From: Rhodospirillaceae bacterium
GTDB lineage: Bacteria; Pseudomonadota; Alphaproteobacteria; Azospirillales; Azospirillaceae
NCBI GenBank assembly: GCA_029267445.1
Contig: JAJUIU010000033.1
Span: 1-39,480 of the forward strand
DNA: 39,480 nucleotides
Direction of reading: 5' to 3'
Part shown: in pieces, positions 1 to 7,499 of the stretch
Layout of the letters: every line of letters begins with the position of its first letter
How positions within the stretch are numbered: the first letter of the stretch is position 1
Program-made: the position numbers and the translations under genes
Notes under the pieces: generated by a model
Told to the model about the DNA's origin: nothing
The model's database searches: none
The model's input: the letters and a program-made list of their open reading frames with translations, nothing else

Positions 1-588
1 GCCCAGCATGCGGCTGGTCACCATGCTGACGCCCGGCTTGTGCACCCCGCGCGTGGTCATGCACTGGTGCTGCGCCTCCACCACCACGGCGACACCCAGG
101 GGCTGCAGCACCTCGTCGATCGTGTTGGCGATCTGCGCGGTCATCTTCTCCTGGATCTGCAGCCGCTTGGCATAGATCTCGACGACGCGGGCCAGCTTGG
201 AGATGCCGACCACGCGCCGCTTCGGCAGATAGGCCACGTGCGCCTTGCCGATGATCGGCACCATGTGGTGCTCGCAATGGCTCTCGAACCGGATGTCCCG
301 CAGCACGACCATCTCGTCGTAGCCGTCGGTCTCCTCGAAGGTGCGGGCCAGGATCTCGATCGGATCCTCCGCGTAGCCGGCGAAGAATTCCTCATAGCTG
401 CGCACCACGCGGTCGGGCGTGCCCAGCAGGCCCTCGCGGCCTGGGTCGTCGCCGGCCCAGCGCAAAAGGGTGCGCACGGCCTCCTCCGCCTCCGCCCGGG
501 TGGGTTTCTGCACGGTGGGCGCCGCGCGGCGGCCGTGGGTCGGGCCCGGCACGATCTTGCCGGCGGCGCTGTCCTTGGGTGGCGTCAC
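1..588 (-). CDS. folE: GTP cyclohydrolase I (3' end cut by window edge)
   Basis: Converts GTP to 7,8-dihydroneopterin triphosphate, the first step of folate and pterin synthesis, in the cytoplasm. Read on the minus strand, the 196 visible residues include the zinc/active-site run [12 protein letters not shown], then the conserved [22 protein letters not shown] and the late motifs [12 protein letters not shown] and MVTSRMLG. The family usually ends about 15 residues after that point, so only the extreme C-terminus is missing. The chosen start is GTG at 588-586, preceded by a good GAGAGGAG ribosome site; the ATG just upstream is in another frame and soon hits a stop. The N-terminal extension before the conserved core is poorly conserved, as is normal in this family. 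It lies downstream of apaG on the same strand, with a probable terminator between them, so it probably has its own promoter. Confidence 0.95.
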   Translation of the reverse strand, partial: MTPPKDSAAGKIVPGPTHGRRAAPTVQKPTRAEAEEAVRTLLRWAGDDPGREGLLGTPDRVVRSYEEFFAGYAEDPIEILARTFEETDGYDEMVVLRDIRFESHCEHHMVPIIGKAHVAYLPKRRVVGISKLARVVEIYAKRLQIQEKMTAQIANTIDEVLQPLGVAVVVEAQHQCMTTRGVHKPGVSMVTSRMLG

Positions 589-639
589 GGGGTCTTTCTC
601 CTCTCGGGTGCCTGTCCCTGGTTCGGCATTAAATCATCG

Positions 640-671
640 AAAAAGCCCGGCGGCATCCCCCGAAAGCCGCC
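640..671 (-). terminator. Probable rho-independent terminator after apaG
   Basis: On the minus strand a 6-bp GC stem (GGCGGC at 649-654 against GCCGCC at 666-671, 11-base loop) is followed by a run of five Ts (A640-A644 on the plus strand). It lies downstream of apaG and upstream of folE, so it would separate their transcripts. The stem is short and the loop large, so strength is uncertain. Confidence 0.5.
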
Positions 672-788
672 CGGACGGAAGTCCGCGGGGACCGGACCAG
701 GACCGTCACCCCGCGCTTCAACCAAGTGGCGCGGCTGCGGCCTCTTTCAATGGCTTGGCGGGACGACGGCTTGGCCGCGAGGAACCCG

Positions 789-1181
789 TCAGTTGAGCCG
801 CACCGGCTGGTGCGGGCTGTCCAGCGAGAAGGCGGGCACGCGGATGTCGAACCGCTCCCCGTCCTCGGCCTCCATCTGGTAGGTGCCGACCATGATCCCG
901 GACGGCGTCGAAAGCGGGGTTCCGCTCGTGTATTGGAAACTGTCGCCCGGGCGCAGCACCGGCTGTTCGCCAACCACGCCCGGCCCGCGCACCTCCTGCA
1001 CCCGGCCCAGCGCGTCGGTGATCCGCCAGTGGCGCGCGCGGAGCTGCACCGTGACGTCGCCCTTGTTCAGGATACGCACCTGATAGGCCCAGACATACCG
1101 TCCCTCGGCGGGTGCGGACTGATCATCCAGATAAGTGGGCGTCACGGTCACCTCGATGGACCGGGTGGTCTCGCTGTACAC
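789..1181 (-). CDS. apaG: ApaG family protein (DUF525)
   Basis: A 130-residue protein of the ApaG/DUF525 beta-sandwich family, historically linked to Co2+/Mg2+ efflux and Ap4A levels; its biochemical role is not settled. The visible core has the family hallmarks: [10 protein letters not shown] at the start, [65 protein letters not shown] and the C-terminal [11 protein letters not shown]. The GTG start at 1181-1179 is preferred because it gives the normal family length and has CAGGAG about 11 bases upstream. An ATG at 1256 would add 25 residues that do not look like the family. It is probably transcribed alone and stops before the terminator at 640-671. Confidence 0.93.
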   Translation of the reverse strand: MYSETTRSIEVTVTPTYLDDQSAPAEGRYVWAYQVRILNKGDVTVQLRARHWRITDALGRVQEVRGPGVVGEQPVLRPGDSFQYTSGTPLSTPSGIMVGTYQMEAEDGERFDIRVPAFSLDSPHQPVRLN

Positions 1182-1525
1182 GGTCTTGCGCGCTCCTGCC
1201 GCGTTCCCCGGGCGGTTACCGGTGCAGATATAGGGCCGGCCGTCCGCGCGGTCCATTCACGCGATTTGGTCGGGTCCCCCCTGCTGAAAAATGGGTATTG
1301 CGCAGGGGGGCGTCACGCGTCATATACCGACCAGCAGCAACTGCCTCCGAGCCGCGCCATGCAGCGCCCCACCACCTTGCGACGACGATCGAACGGCCGC
1401 CTTCCGGGCGGACGCACGGTCGGTACGGCCGGGTGCTGAGGGCGCTGGACTGACAGGCGCGCACAGGGACCCGGCGGAACGGCGCTCACGCGCCCCACAT
1501 CTGGATGCCGGGACACCCCAACGGA
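1182..1525. other. Intergenic gap between apaG and the GNAT gene
   Basis: About 340 bases between divergent genes. I see no ORF with recognisable protein features on either strand and no convincing promoter pair, although both genes must be transcribed outward from here. Confidence 0.5.
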
Positions 1526-2086
1526 ATGATCATCAAGCCTGAGCGGCCGGCCGACGCCGGCGCCATCGAAGCGCTCCTGGACACCGCCTTCGGGCCCAAG
1601 CGCCACGCCAAGACCGTCTACAAGCTGCGCGCCGGGGTCGATCCCGTGCCCGACCTCTGCCTCGTCGCCACGGACACCGACCAGTTCGGGGCGGAGGTGC
1701 TGGTCGGCACGATCAGGTACTGGCCGGTGCGCGTCGGCGACACGCCGGCCCTGCTTCTCGGCCCCATCGCCGTGGCGGCCGAATGGCGCAGCCGGGGCCT
1801 TGGCGCGGATCTCATCCGGCACAGCCTGGACCGGGCGGCGGAGCTTGGCCATCGGATCGTGCTGCTGGTCGGTGACGCGCCCTATTACGGCCGCTTCGGC
1901 TTCACGCGGGCGAAGATGGCCGGGCTGACCCTGCCGGGCCCGGTGGAGCTGGACCGATTCCTCGGGCTGGAGCTCGTTCCCGGCGCGCTCGACGGCGTCA
2001 CCGGCAAGGTCGCCCGCGTGCCCGTGGCCGCGAAGGCGTCCAAGGCGGCCGGCGTCCGCCGCCGCGTCCGGAGGGCGGTTCGCTGA
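1526..2086 (+). CDS. GNAT family N-acetyltransferase (YhbS-like)
   Basis: A predicted 186-residue acetyl-CoA-dependent acetyltransferase of the GNAT fold. Visible features are the N-terminal IIKPERPADAGAIEALLDTAF, the core strand LLLGPIAVAAEWRSRGLGADLI, whose RSRGLG run is the pyrophosphate-binding Q/RxxGxG/A loop of acetyl-CoA, and the C-terminal YYGRFGFTRA typical of the COG3153/YhbS subgroup. The substrate cannot be told from sequence. An ATG at 1505 is in frame 7 codons upstream; I prefer 1526 because the GNAT fold begins immediately after it. The C-terminus is rich in Lys/Arg/Ala (AAKASKAAGVRRRVRRAVR), beyond the domain. It stands alone, followed by the tRNA promoter. Confidence 0.85.
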   Translation: MIIKPERPADAGAIEALLDTAFGPKRHAKTVYKLRAGVDPVPDLCLVATDTDQFGAEVLVGTIRYWPVRVGDTPALLLGPIAVAAEWRSRGLGADLIRHSLDRAAELGHRIVLLVGDAPYYGRFGFTRAKMAGLTLPGPVELDRFLGLELVPGALDGVTGKVARVPVAAKASKAAGVRRRVRRAVR

Positions 2087-2144
2087 ACCTCCCGCCGGAC
2101 CCGGCGATTCCGTCTAGGGCGGCGTCGGACCGTCATCGCGCACC

Positions 2145-2173
2145 TTGAACCGCCGCCATCCAGGCCCTATAAA
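2145..2173 (+). promoter_or_regulatory. Sigma70-type promoter of tRNA-Gly
   Basis: TTGAAC at 2145-2150 and TATAAA at 2168-2173 are separated by exactly 17 bases. The expected transcription start falls a few bases before the mature tRNA at 2185. This is one of the clearest promoters in the window. Confidence 0.75.
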
Positions 2174-2184
2174 CGGGGCGGGGC

Positions 2185-2258
2185 GCGGGTGTAGCTCAAT
2201 GGTAGAGCAGAAGCTTCCCAAGCTTACGACGAGGGTTCGATTCCCTTCACCCGCTCCA
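2185..2258 (+). tRNA. tRNA-Gly (anticodon CCC)
   Basis: A 74-base tRNA with encoded CCA. The acceptor stem is GCGGGTG (2185-2191) against CACCCGC (2248-2254), followed by discriminator T and CCA at 2256-2258. The D arm is GCTCAATGGTAGAGC. The anticodon loop TTCCCAA puts CCC at 2217-2219, which reads GGG. The T arm is GAGGGTTCGATTCCCTT. The U73 discriminator fits glycine. The outer pair of the anticodon stem is a G-A mismatch. tRNA 3' ends often serve as island integration sites, but I found no second copy of this 3' end in the window. Confidence 0.96.
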
Positions 2259-3215
2259 ATCTTTTCAAGGGCTTGCGGGCCTCATCCGCACACGAAACTG
2301 CGCGTGCGGAAAAACATGGGAAACCCGGTCCGCAAAATGGCCGCGGGTAACCCCTATGCCCAGGCGCCAGGGTTCCAAGCGGTTGCCGATCCCAGGATTG
2401 ATCCGCCTCCTCCGTCTTAAAGGCGTTCGCGTGAGCATTGCCCAGGTGGATGGGTCCGCCCCGGATGACATGAGCTGGCGCAAAGCACCTCTGAATAATC
2501 GGTTCCGTGAGCTGAAGGACGTTTCGTCGCACAGGTGGAGAACTTGGCGCCTCAGACAAGGAGCCGCTCGGGACCGTCCGTGCCCACCCTGAGGCAGGTT
2601 GACTTGCCCGAGAGCTCATAGTTGAGGGATCAGATATGCGCGCGCACCGCGCGCCGCGCCTCGGTGGCGCACCACAGCTTGCGTTCCGCGAGTACGAAGT
2701 CTCCGCCAGGCGTTACCAGCAGGTTGTCGAGGGTGCCGGACCGCAGCGGCGGCTCGCGGCAGACCGGGACCGCCCGCCAGAAGGCGGGCTCGACAGTCGC
2801 GATCGGCAGCACGGCTGGATGCCGGTCGACGAGCGTCTGCATCCTGCCCTCCCTTTGGGCCCCTTCGCCTAGATGTTGGTCCGGCCAAGGGGCTGATTTG
2901 CTTGGCTTCCGCTTAGGGAGACCAATTAAGGGGTGCCTTGCCGGTGCATTGGGTCCTGCCCGATCCAGTTGCCACTGCCTCCCAGCGCGTCTTGTGGCGA
3001 TAGTCCCAGGGTGCGTCGAACGGCCCTGCCCACAGGCCGGTTCTGCTCGCCCGCGCCTCCGGCTCCTGGCAGCGGCAGTGCAAGACCGTGATCGCGGCGG
3101 TCCAAAAGGCTAAATGCGATCGGTCGCAGCAGCGGTTGAGGTGCCGTTGCCCGACCTGGATCACCCTCACCATCGCTGAAAGGTCGTGCAAGTCGGTGAG
3201 TTCCCGATCCGCGGC
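2259..3215. other. Gene-poor stretch after the tRNA
   Basis: About 960 bases with no convincing intact gene. It holds one short minus-strand fragment at 2630-2842, described separately. The remaining ORFs have no recognisable domain and lack good ribosome sites. The lower GC and lack of intact genes next to a tRNA fit a decayed insertion, but no transposase or integrase remnant could be recognised. Confidence 0.5.
2630..2842 (-). pseudogene. Fragment of a PD-(D/E)XK nuclease-like protein
   Basis: A 70-residue reading frame starting at ATG 2842, with GGGAGGG upstream. It resembles the N-terminal part of a family of nuclease-fold proteins: HPAVLPIATVEPAFWRAVPV, then LDNLLVTPGGDFVLAERKLW, where a D followed by E-x-K matches the PD-(D/E)XK active-site pattern, then EARRAVRAHI. 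Relatives I recall continue for hundreds of residues after this point with an E-C-K-L-W type motif; here a stop follows at once, so I call it truncated. Function is probably lost. It could instead be a small stand-alone protein. Confidence 0.4.
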
Positions 3216-4832
3216 TCACGGCGTGTTGCCGCGACGCGTCCCTAGCTGTGCCAGCTCCCAGGCGGCGCGCACCCGTGTCTGGTGGATCCACCGGCTGCGG
3301 TCGGTTTCATCCTTCGCCCAGCGCTCGGTTCCCGCGCGGCGCGCGGCCCGCTCGATCTGTCCTTCCGCGGCATCGCGTAGCAGCGGCAGGGCCGCATCGG
3401 GACGTCCCTGGTTGAGCAGTAGTATGGCGTAGCCGGCCATCAACCGCTGCCGGTCGGGGTGATCGGACGGTGTGCTCTGGCGCATGGCTGCGATGGATCG
3501 CTCGAACTGGTCGATCCCGGCCGCGGCATTCCCCTGGGCGGCCAGGGCCATCCCGAACGCGATGAGGGCGCGGATGGTGATGTAGTGGCCGGAACCAAGA
3601 TTGGCTTCCGCAAGGGCCACCGCCCGGCGGGCATCCGCTTCGGCGGCCGGCCACTGGCCAAGGCCGCCGCGCAGCATCGACCGCCGGTATAGATTGAGCG
3701 CCAGGTCGCCCCCGTCCGCCGCGCCGTCCCGCTCCAGCGTGCCGATGACCCGGTCGAAAAAGGGTTCCGCTTCGGCCTGACGGCCCAGGCGCACGAGGGC
3801 TTCGGCTAGGTTGGCGCGGACGATGATGGTCTCAGGATGCTCGGGCCCGCGGATGATCTCCATCTGGGTCAAGGTGCGACGCAGCAGCGGCTCAGCCTCT
3901 TCCGACCGGTCCATTTCGGCCAGATGGGTGGCAAGGTTGTTGAGCGCTCCGGCCGTATCGGGGTGGTTCGGCCCCAGCCGCCGCTCACGCACGTCGAGGA
4001 CATGCCGAAACATGGGTTCGGCTTCCGCCGCGCGCCCCAGCCGCGCGAGCATCATGGCGTGAGTGTTCAGGATCGTCAGCGTCACCGGACTGTCCGGTCC
4101 ATATGCCGTCTCCGCGATCCGCAGGGCTGGTTCCAGCAGTGCCGACGCCTCAGCGAAGCGTGCCTGGTCGCGATGGACCAGGGCGAGATTGTTCACGGCA
4201 TTCAGCGTGGTGACATGCGCCGGCCCCATCCGGGTCCGCAGGCCCTCCAGAGCGCGCCGCTGCAGCGTCTCGGCTTCGGTCAAGTCGCCTTGGACGCGGC
4301 GGAGGTCGGCCAGGGCACCCAGTGTCGTCAGGGTGTCGACATGCGCCGACCCAAACAGCCGCTCCCGCCCGGCCAGTGCGCGCCGGAAGAGGGTTTCGGC
4401 TTCCGCAAGCCGGCGCAGCCCCGCCAAGGCCGCCGCCAGATGGTGCGTGGCCAGCACGGTCGTGGCATGGTCCGCGCCCAGGCGATCCCCATAGTCCTGC
4501 AGCGCCCGGCGCAGCAGCGGCTCGCCCTCCGCCGGCCTGCCGACCTCCACGAGGGCCATTCCATAGCCAAGACGGACGCTCAGCGCATACTCGTGCGCCT
4601 CTCCGTAATGCAGGGTCACGATCGTGTGGAGCAGACGCAGCGCCTCCACCTTCCTCTCCAGCGGCAAATCCGGATTCTCCACCACCGCCAGCAGGTTCTG
4701 GATGTCGCGCTCGATGTTGACGATGGCCGCGGCCGCCGTGTGAACGGCTGCAAGAGCGGTCGCCAGCGCCGCCAGGGCCAGGACCGCGCCGGTCCGGCGC
4801 AGCGCGCGCAGCATCTGGCGTATCCCGTGCAT
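3216..4832 (-). CDS. Exported tetratricopeptide-repeat (kinesin-light-chain-like) protein
   Basis: A 538-residue protein built almost entirely of about nine 42-residue TPR units of the TPR_10/TPR_12 type. Recurrent phrases are AEAExLxRRAL, a Gly-Pro-x-His turn (for example RLGPNHPDTAGALNNLA) and L-x-x-LGR-x-AEAEP. The N-terminus (RALRRTGAVLALAALATALAAVHTAAAA) reads as a signal peptide, so the protein is predicted to be periplasmic. The start at ATG 4832 follows the stop of the upstream CHAT gene by 4 bases, with GGGGGAG as ribosome site; an ATG at 4862 would overlap that gene by 24 bases. TPR arrays bind partner proteins. Being coupled to a CHAT protease, it probably acts as its scaffold, substrate or activator, by analogy with other TPR-CHAT pairs. 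Last gene of the operon. Confidence 0.85.
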   Translation of the reverse strand: MHGIRQMLRALRRTGAVLALAALATALAAVHTAAAAIVNIERDIQNLLAVVENPDLPLERKVEALRLLHTIVTLHYGEAHEYALSVRLGYGMALVEVGRPAEGEPLLRRALQDYGDRLGADHATTVLATHHLAAALAGLRRLAEAETLFRRALAGRERLFGSAHVDTLTTLGALADLRRVQGDLTEAETLQRRALEGLRTRMGPAHVTTLNAVNNLALVHRDQARFAEASALLEPALRIAETAYGPDSPVTLTILNTHAMMLARLGRAAEAEPMFRHVLDVRERRLGPNHPDTAGALNNLATHLAEMDRSEEAEPLLRRTLTQMEIIRGPEHPETIIVRANLAEALVRLGRQAEAEPFFDRVIGTLERDGAADGGDLALNLYRRSMLRGGLGQWPAAEADARRAVALAEANLGSGHYITIRALIAFGMALAAQGNAAAGIDQFERSIAAMRQSTPSDHPDRQRLMAGYAILLLNQGRPDAALPLLRDAAEGQIERAARRAGTERWAKDETDRSRWIHQTRVRAAWELAQLGTRRGNTP

Positions 4833-4836
4833 GGCC

Positions 4837-6600
4837 TCACTCCCCCACATAGCTGAAAGCACCCCAGTAGGCCGGATGCGCCCAGTCCGGCCGCTCGGGC
4901 GTGTTGCGCACGCCGATGGCGGCCTGCTGCAGCGCTTTGGCCCGGTCGACCCTGCCGCTGCTGTCGAGCTGGCGGAAGGTGGTGATGATCAGCCGCTCGG
5001 TCGCCGCGTCGCTGACCGCCCAATGGGAGGCGAGCAGGGCCCGGGCGCCGGCGTAGAAGAAGGCCCGCGCCAGGCCGGACAGGCCTTCGCCACCCGGCCG
5101 GCCGTCGGCAGCGGCCGTGTTGCAGGCCGAGAGCACGACGAACTCCGCCGCAAGATCGAGCTCGGCGACCTCCGACGCCGTCAAGGCGCCGTCGTCGAGA
5201 GCTGTTGGCCGGTCCGGCGGCGTCAGCACCAGCGCCGGTTCGCCCAACGCGCCGATGCCATCGGCACCCGCCAGCAGCCCGTGGGTGGCGAAGACAATGA
5301 AGCGGGCCGACGCCAGGGCGGCCCGGTCCTCGGTCTTGACGGCCGTTTCCGTGGTCTCCATCCCGAGGCGGATGCGCGATGCCGGGAACTGCCGGCGCAG
5401 GGCCTCCAGTTCCCGGCGCGTCCCCGGCAGGGCCGTGAGCGTGCGCAGCCGCGCGGGATCGGCCAGGGCCGCGCCGCCAGTCAGCGCCTGCCCCGCCGCG
5501 ATGGGCACGACGATCCGCCCGGTCCCGGCCGCGCCCAGCACGGGATCGCCATAGCCGACAAGATCCAGGCGGGCGGCCGTTCCCGCCAGGGGCGGCACCG
5601 GGGCCGCCCGCGGCGCCACGGCCGGGCATCCTGGATGCGGCACCGCGGCCAGCAGGCAGCGCAAGGCTAACAGGCTGGAGACGTTGGGCAGGCTGGCGAT
5701 GGCGTAGCGGTCGTGGAGCCAGGCCGTGCGCCGGAAGACTTCCGGCCCGTTGGGCCCCGGCTCCGGCGGCGCGGTCGCGAGCACGCCGAGCGGCAGGGCG
5801 GACAGCGCCCCGGAGACGACGACCAGCAGCCGGCTGCGACCGGCGAAGGCCGGCTCGACCGGCCGCACCAGCCGGTCGTAGAGGGCGTAGGCGGTGGCGC
5901 GGTCGAAGCTGCGGTCACCGCCGGCGAGGTCGTCCAGATCCCCCAGGAGCGGCCCGCGCGGACTGAAGGCGGCGAGCCCGCTCCGCAGCCGATCGACCTC
6001 GCCGCGCAGCACGGCCGCCCCGAGGTCATCGGCGCGGTGCCAACGCAGCCCATCGCGCGACAAGCCAAAGGCATAGGCGCCCTCCGGCGCCTCGAGCAGC
6101 AGCAGCAGGCCTTCGTCGGGGTTCAGTAGCGCCCGCGCCTGCGTCACCGGCAGCGCGCGCGGCGACGCCAGTTCGAGGAAGGCGGGATCGAGGGCGGTGA
6201 TCCTGCGGTCGATCGCGCCCAAGGCGTCGCGCACCTCTCGGATCTCGGCATTGAGGGTGCGGCGGCGGTCGGCAGCGCCTATGTCGGAATCGGCCAGCGC
6301 CTTGGTTATGCGGGCCTCCAGGGCCGCTTCGCGCGAGCGCAGGGTCTCGCGATCGCGCACCAGCGCGCCGAGCCCGTCGGCCCGTGACGCGAAGCGGGCC
6401 GCCAGCAGCGCCAGCGCCGCTTCCGCCCCCGACCCGATTGCGTACTGGCTGGCCATGAATGCTTCTTCGATCAGGTCGTCGGGTGCGGTGGGTGCCGCCC
6501 GAACGGGGCCGCCCGCCAGTGCCAGAAGCGCGAGCCCAAGCAACGCTGCCAGTCCGGCCCGGCGGCGGCCAGATGCTCTTCCTTGTGCTGTCGCGCCCAT
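4837..6600 (-). CDS. Exported CHAT-domain (caspase-like) protease
   Basis: A 587-residue protein with a C-terminal CHAT domain, a cysteine peptidase of the caspase/separase clan. The catalytic pair is visible: His440 in FVFATHGLL (written RFIVFATHG) and Cys493 in FVVLSACNTAA, 53 residues apart as is usual in the family. GLSGLARAFFYAGARALLASHWAVSD and the final PAYWGAFSYVG are also typical. The N-terminus has a signal peptide (GLAALLGLALLALAGGPVRA, then AP), followed by a helical region around residues 60-140. Most described CHAT proteases are cytoplasmic, so secretion is notable. ATG 6600 is preferred over ATG 6621 because GGAGG lies just before it. The gene sits 41 bases after the FecR-like gene and 4 bases before the TPR gene. 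Confidence 0.88.
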   Translation of the reverse strand: MGATAQGRASGRRRAGLAALLGLALLALAGGPVRAAPTAPDDLIEEAFMASQYAIGSGAEAALALLAARFASRADGLGALVRDRETLRSREAALEARITKALADSDIGAADRRRTLNAEIREVRDALGAIDRRITALDPAFLELASPRALPVTQARALLNPDEGLLLLLEAPEGAYAFGLSRDGLRWHRADDLGAAVLRGEVDRLRSGLAAFSPRGPLLGDLDDLAGGDRSFDRATAYALYDRLVRPVEPAFAGRSRLLVVVSGALSALPLGVLATAPPEPGPNGPEVFRRTAWLHDRYAIASLPNVSSLLALRCLLAAVPHPGCPAVAPRAAPVPPLAGTAARLDLVGYGDPVLGAAGTGRIVVPIAAGQALTGGAALADPARLRTLTALPGTRRELEALRRQFPASRIRLGMETTETAVKTEDRAALASARFIVFATHGLLAGADGIGALGEPALVLTPPDRPTALDDGALTASEVAELDLAAEFVVLSACNTAAADGRPGGEGLSGLARAFFYAGARALLASHWAVSDAATERLIITTFRQLDSSGRVDRAKALQQAAIGVRNTPERPDWAHPAYWGAFSYVGE

Positions 6601-6641
6601 CCACCGCCTCCGTCGTGCCATTCACATCCGCGCCCGAACCC

Positions 6642-7499
6642 TCACGGCCCCGCGACCGGCCGGGCCTCGCCGATCTCCGCCAGGAGCCCTCGATACAGCC
6701 CCTCGAGCAGGGGATCGCCGGCCGCCGGTCCCGCCAGCGCCGTGCCCAAGCGGATCGCCGCGTCGCGAAGCAGGCCGGCGTCAATCTCGGCGATGGCAAG
6801 TCCGAGGAGCTCATCGCCGCCCGCAGCCGTCGCGGCTGTCATGGCGTCCTGCATAGCGGCGAGCCGCGCGGGTGCGAGCAGTTCCACGGCCCCGCCCAGC
6901 ACGCGTCCGTCGGGCAACGCCAGGCGCCAAGCGTAGCGCCCGGGGGTGGCGCCAGGATCGCCGAGTGCGAGCCGCCCCGCCTGCGCTGTTGCCGCCGCCA
7001 CGATCCGGCCCTCGTAGAGCAGCGTGGCCGTGGCGGCGCGGCCGTTCTCGCCGAGGACGCTGGCGTCGAGCCACAGTGGAAAGGCGACGACGCGGGTGCG
7101 GGCCGGCAGCGCGAGCGCCCGGGGCGGCGGCGCCCGCGTGATCCCGCCGTCCACCATCAGGCGCCCGAGCCGCAGAACGCTCGGCGGCAGCGGCGGCCGG
7201 GCCTGGACGCTCCACTCCATCTCCGGGCCAACGGTCCAACGCTGCCAACGGCCCTGCTCATCCCGCCCGAGCAGCTCGACCAGGGTGTCCCGTCCCGCCT
7301 GCACCAGCATCCCGGTGCGCAGCCCCATGCCGCCGGCGAGCGGCACCGGAGACTGGTCCGGACCCGGCAGCAGCAGGGCTTGCGCGCCGGCCACCCGAGC
7401 GACGAGCACGACCGCCGGCTCGGCAGCGGCCACCGAAAAGGGTGGGGCCAGCAGGACAAGGCCGAGGGCCAGGGCGATGATGGCGCGAGCGCGTGTCAT
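6642..7499 (-). CDS. Exported FecR-like protein
   Basis: A 285-residue protein with a clear signal peptide (ARAIIALALGLVLLAPPFSVAAA). Residues about 28-75 (VVLVARVAGAQALLL, a proline-rich turn, then MGLRTGMLVQAGRDTLVELL) resemble the FecR-type beta domain often found in periplasmic proteins next to CHASE2 and CHAT genes. The rest is a beta-rich middle (about residues 120-210) and a helical Ala-rich C-terminus. No catalytic motif is seen. The start overlaps the stop of the upstream CHASE2 gene by ATGA, implying translational coupling. Its likely role is as a periplasmic partner of CHASE2 and CHAT, inferred from position only. Confidence 0.65.
   Translation of the reverse strand: MTRARAIIALALGLVLLAPPFSVAAAEPAVVLVARVAGAQALLLPGPDQSPVPLAGGMGLRTGMLVQAGRDTLVELLGRDEQGRWQRWTVGPEMEWSVQARPPLPPSVLRLGRLMVDGGITRAPPPRALALPARTRVVAFPLWLDASVLGENGRAATATLLYEGRIVAAATAQAGRLALGDPGATPGRYAWRLALPDGRVLGGAVELLAPARLAAMQDAMTAATAAGGDELLGLAIAEIDAGLLRDAAIRLGTALAGPAAGDPLLEGLYRGLLAEIGEARPVAGP

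Noticed and set aside
2231..2258. tRNA-Gly 3' end as attachment site of the defence island
   Set aside because: I looked for a second copy of the T-arm/acceptor sequence near the island edges and elsewhere in the window and found none; no integrase gene is present either.
2224..2619. 131-residue minus-strand ORF ending in VKGIEPSS
   Set aside because: Its C-terminus is the antisense of the tRNA-Gly gene, a well-known source of false ORFs, and the rest has no recognisable domain.
2913..3291. Overlapping minus-strand ORFs beside the TPR gene
   Set aside because: Considered as possible transposase remnants, but no motif or ribosome site was found in either frame.
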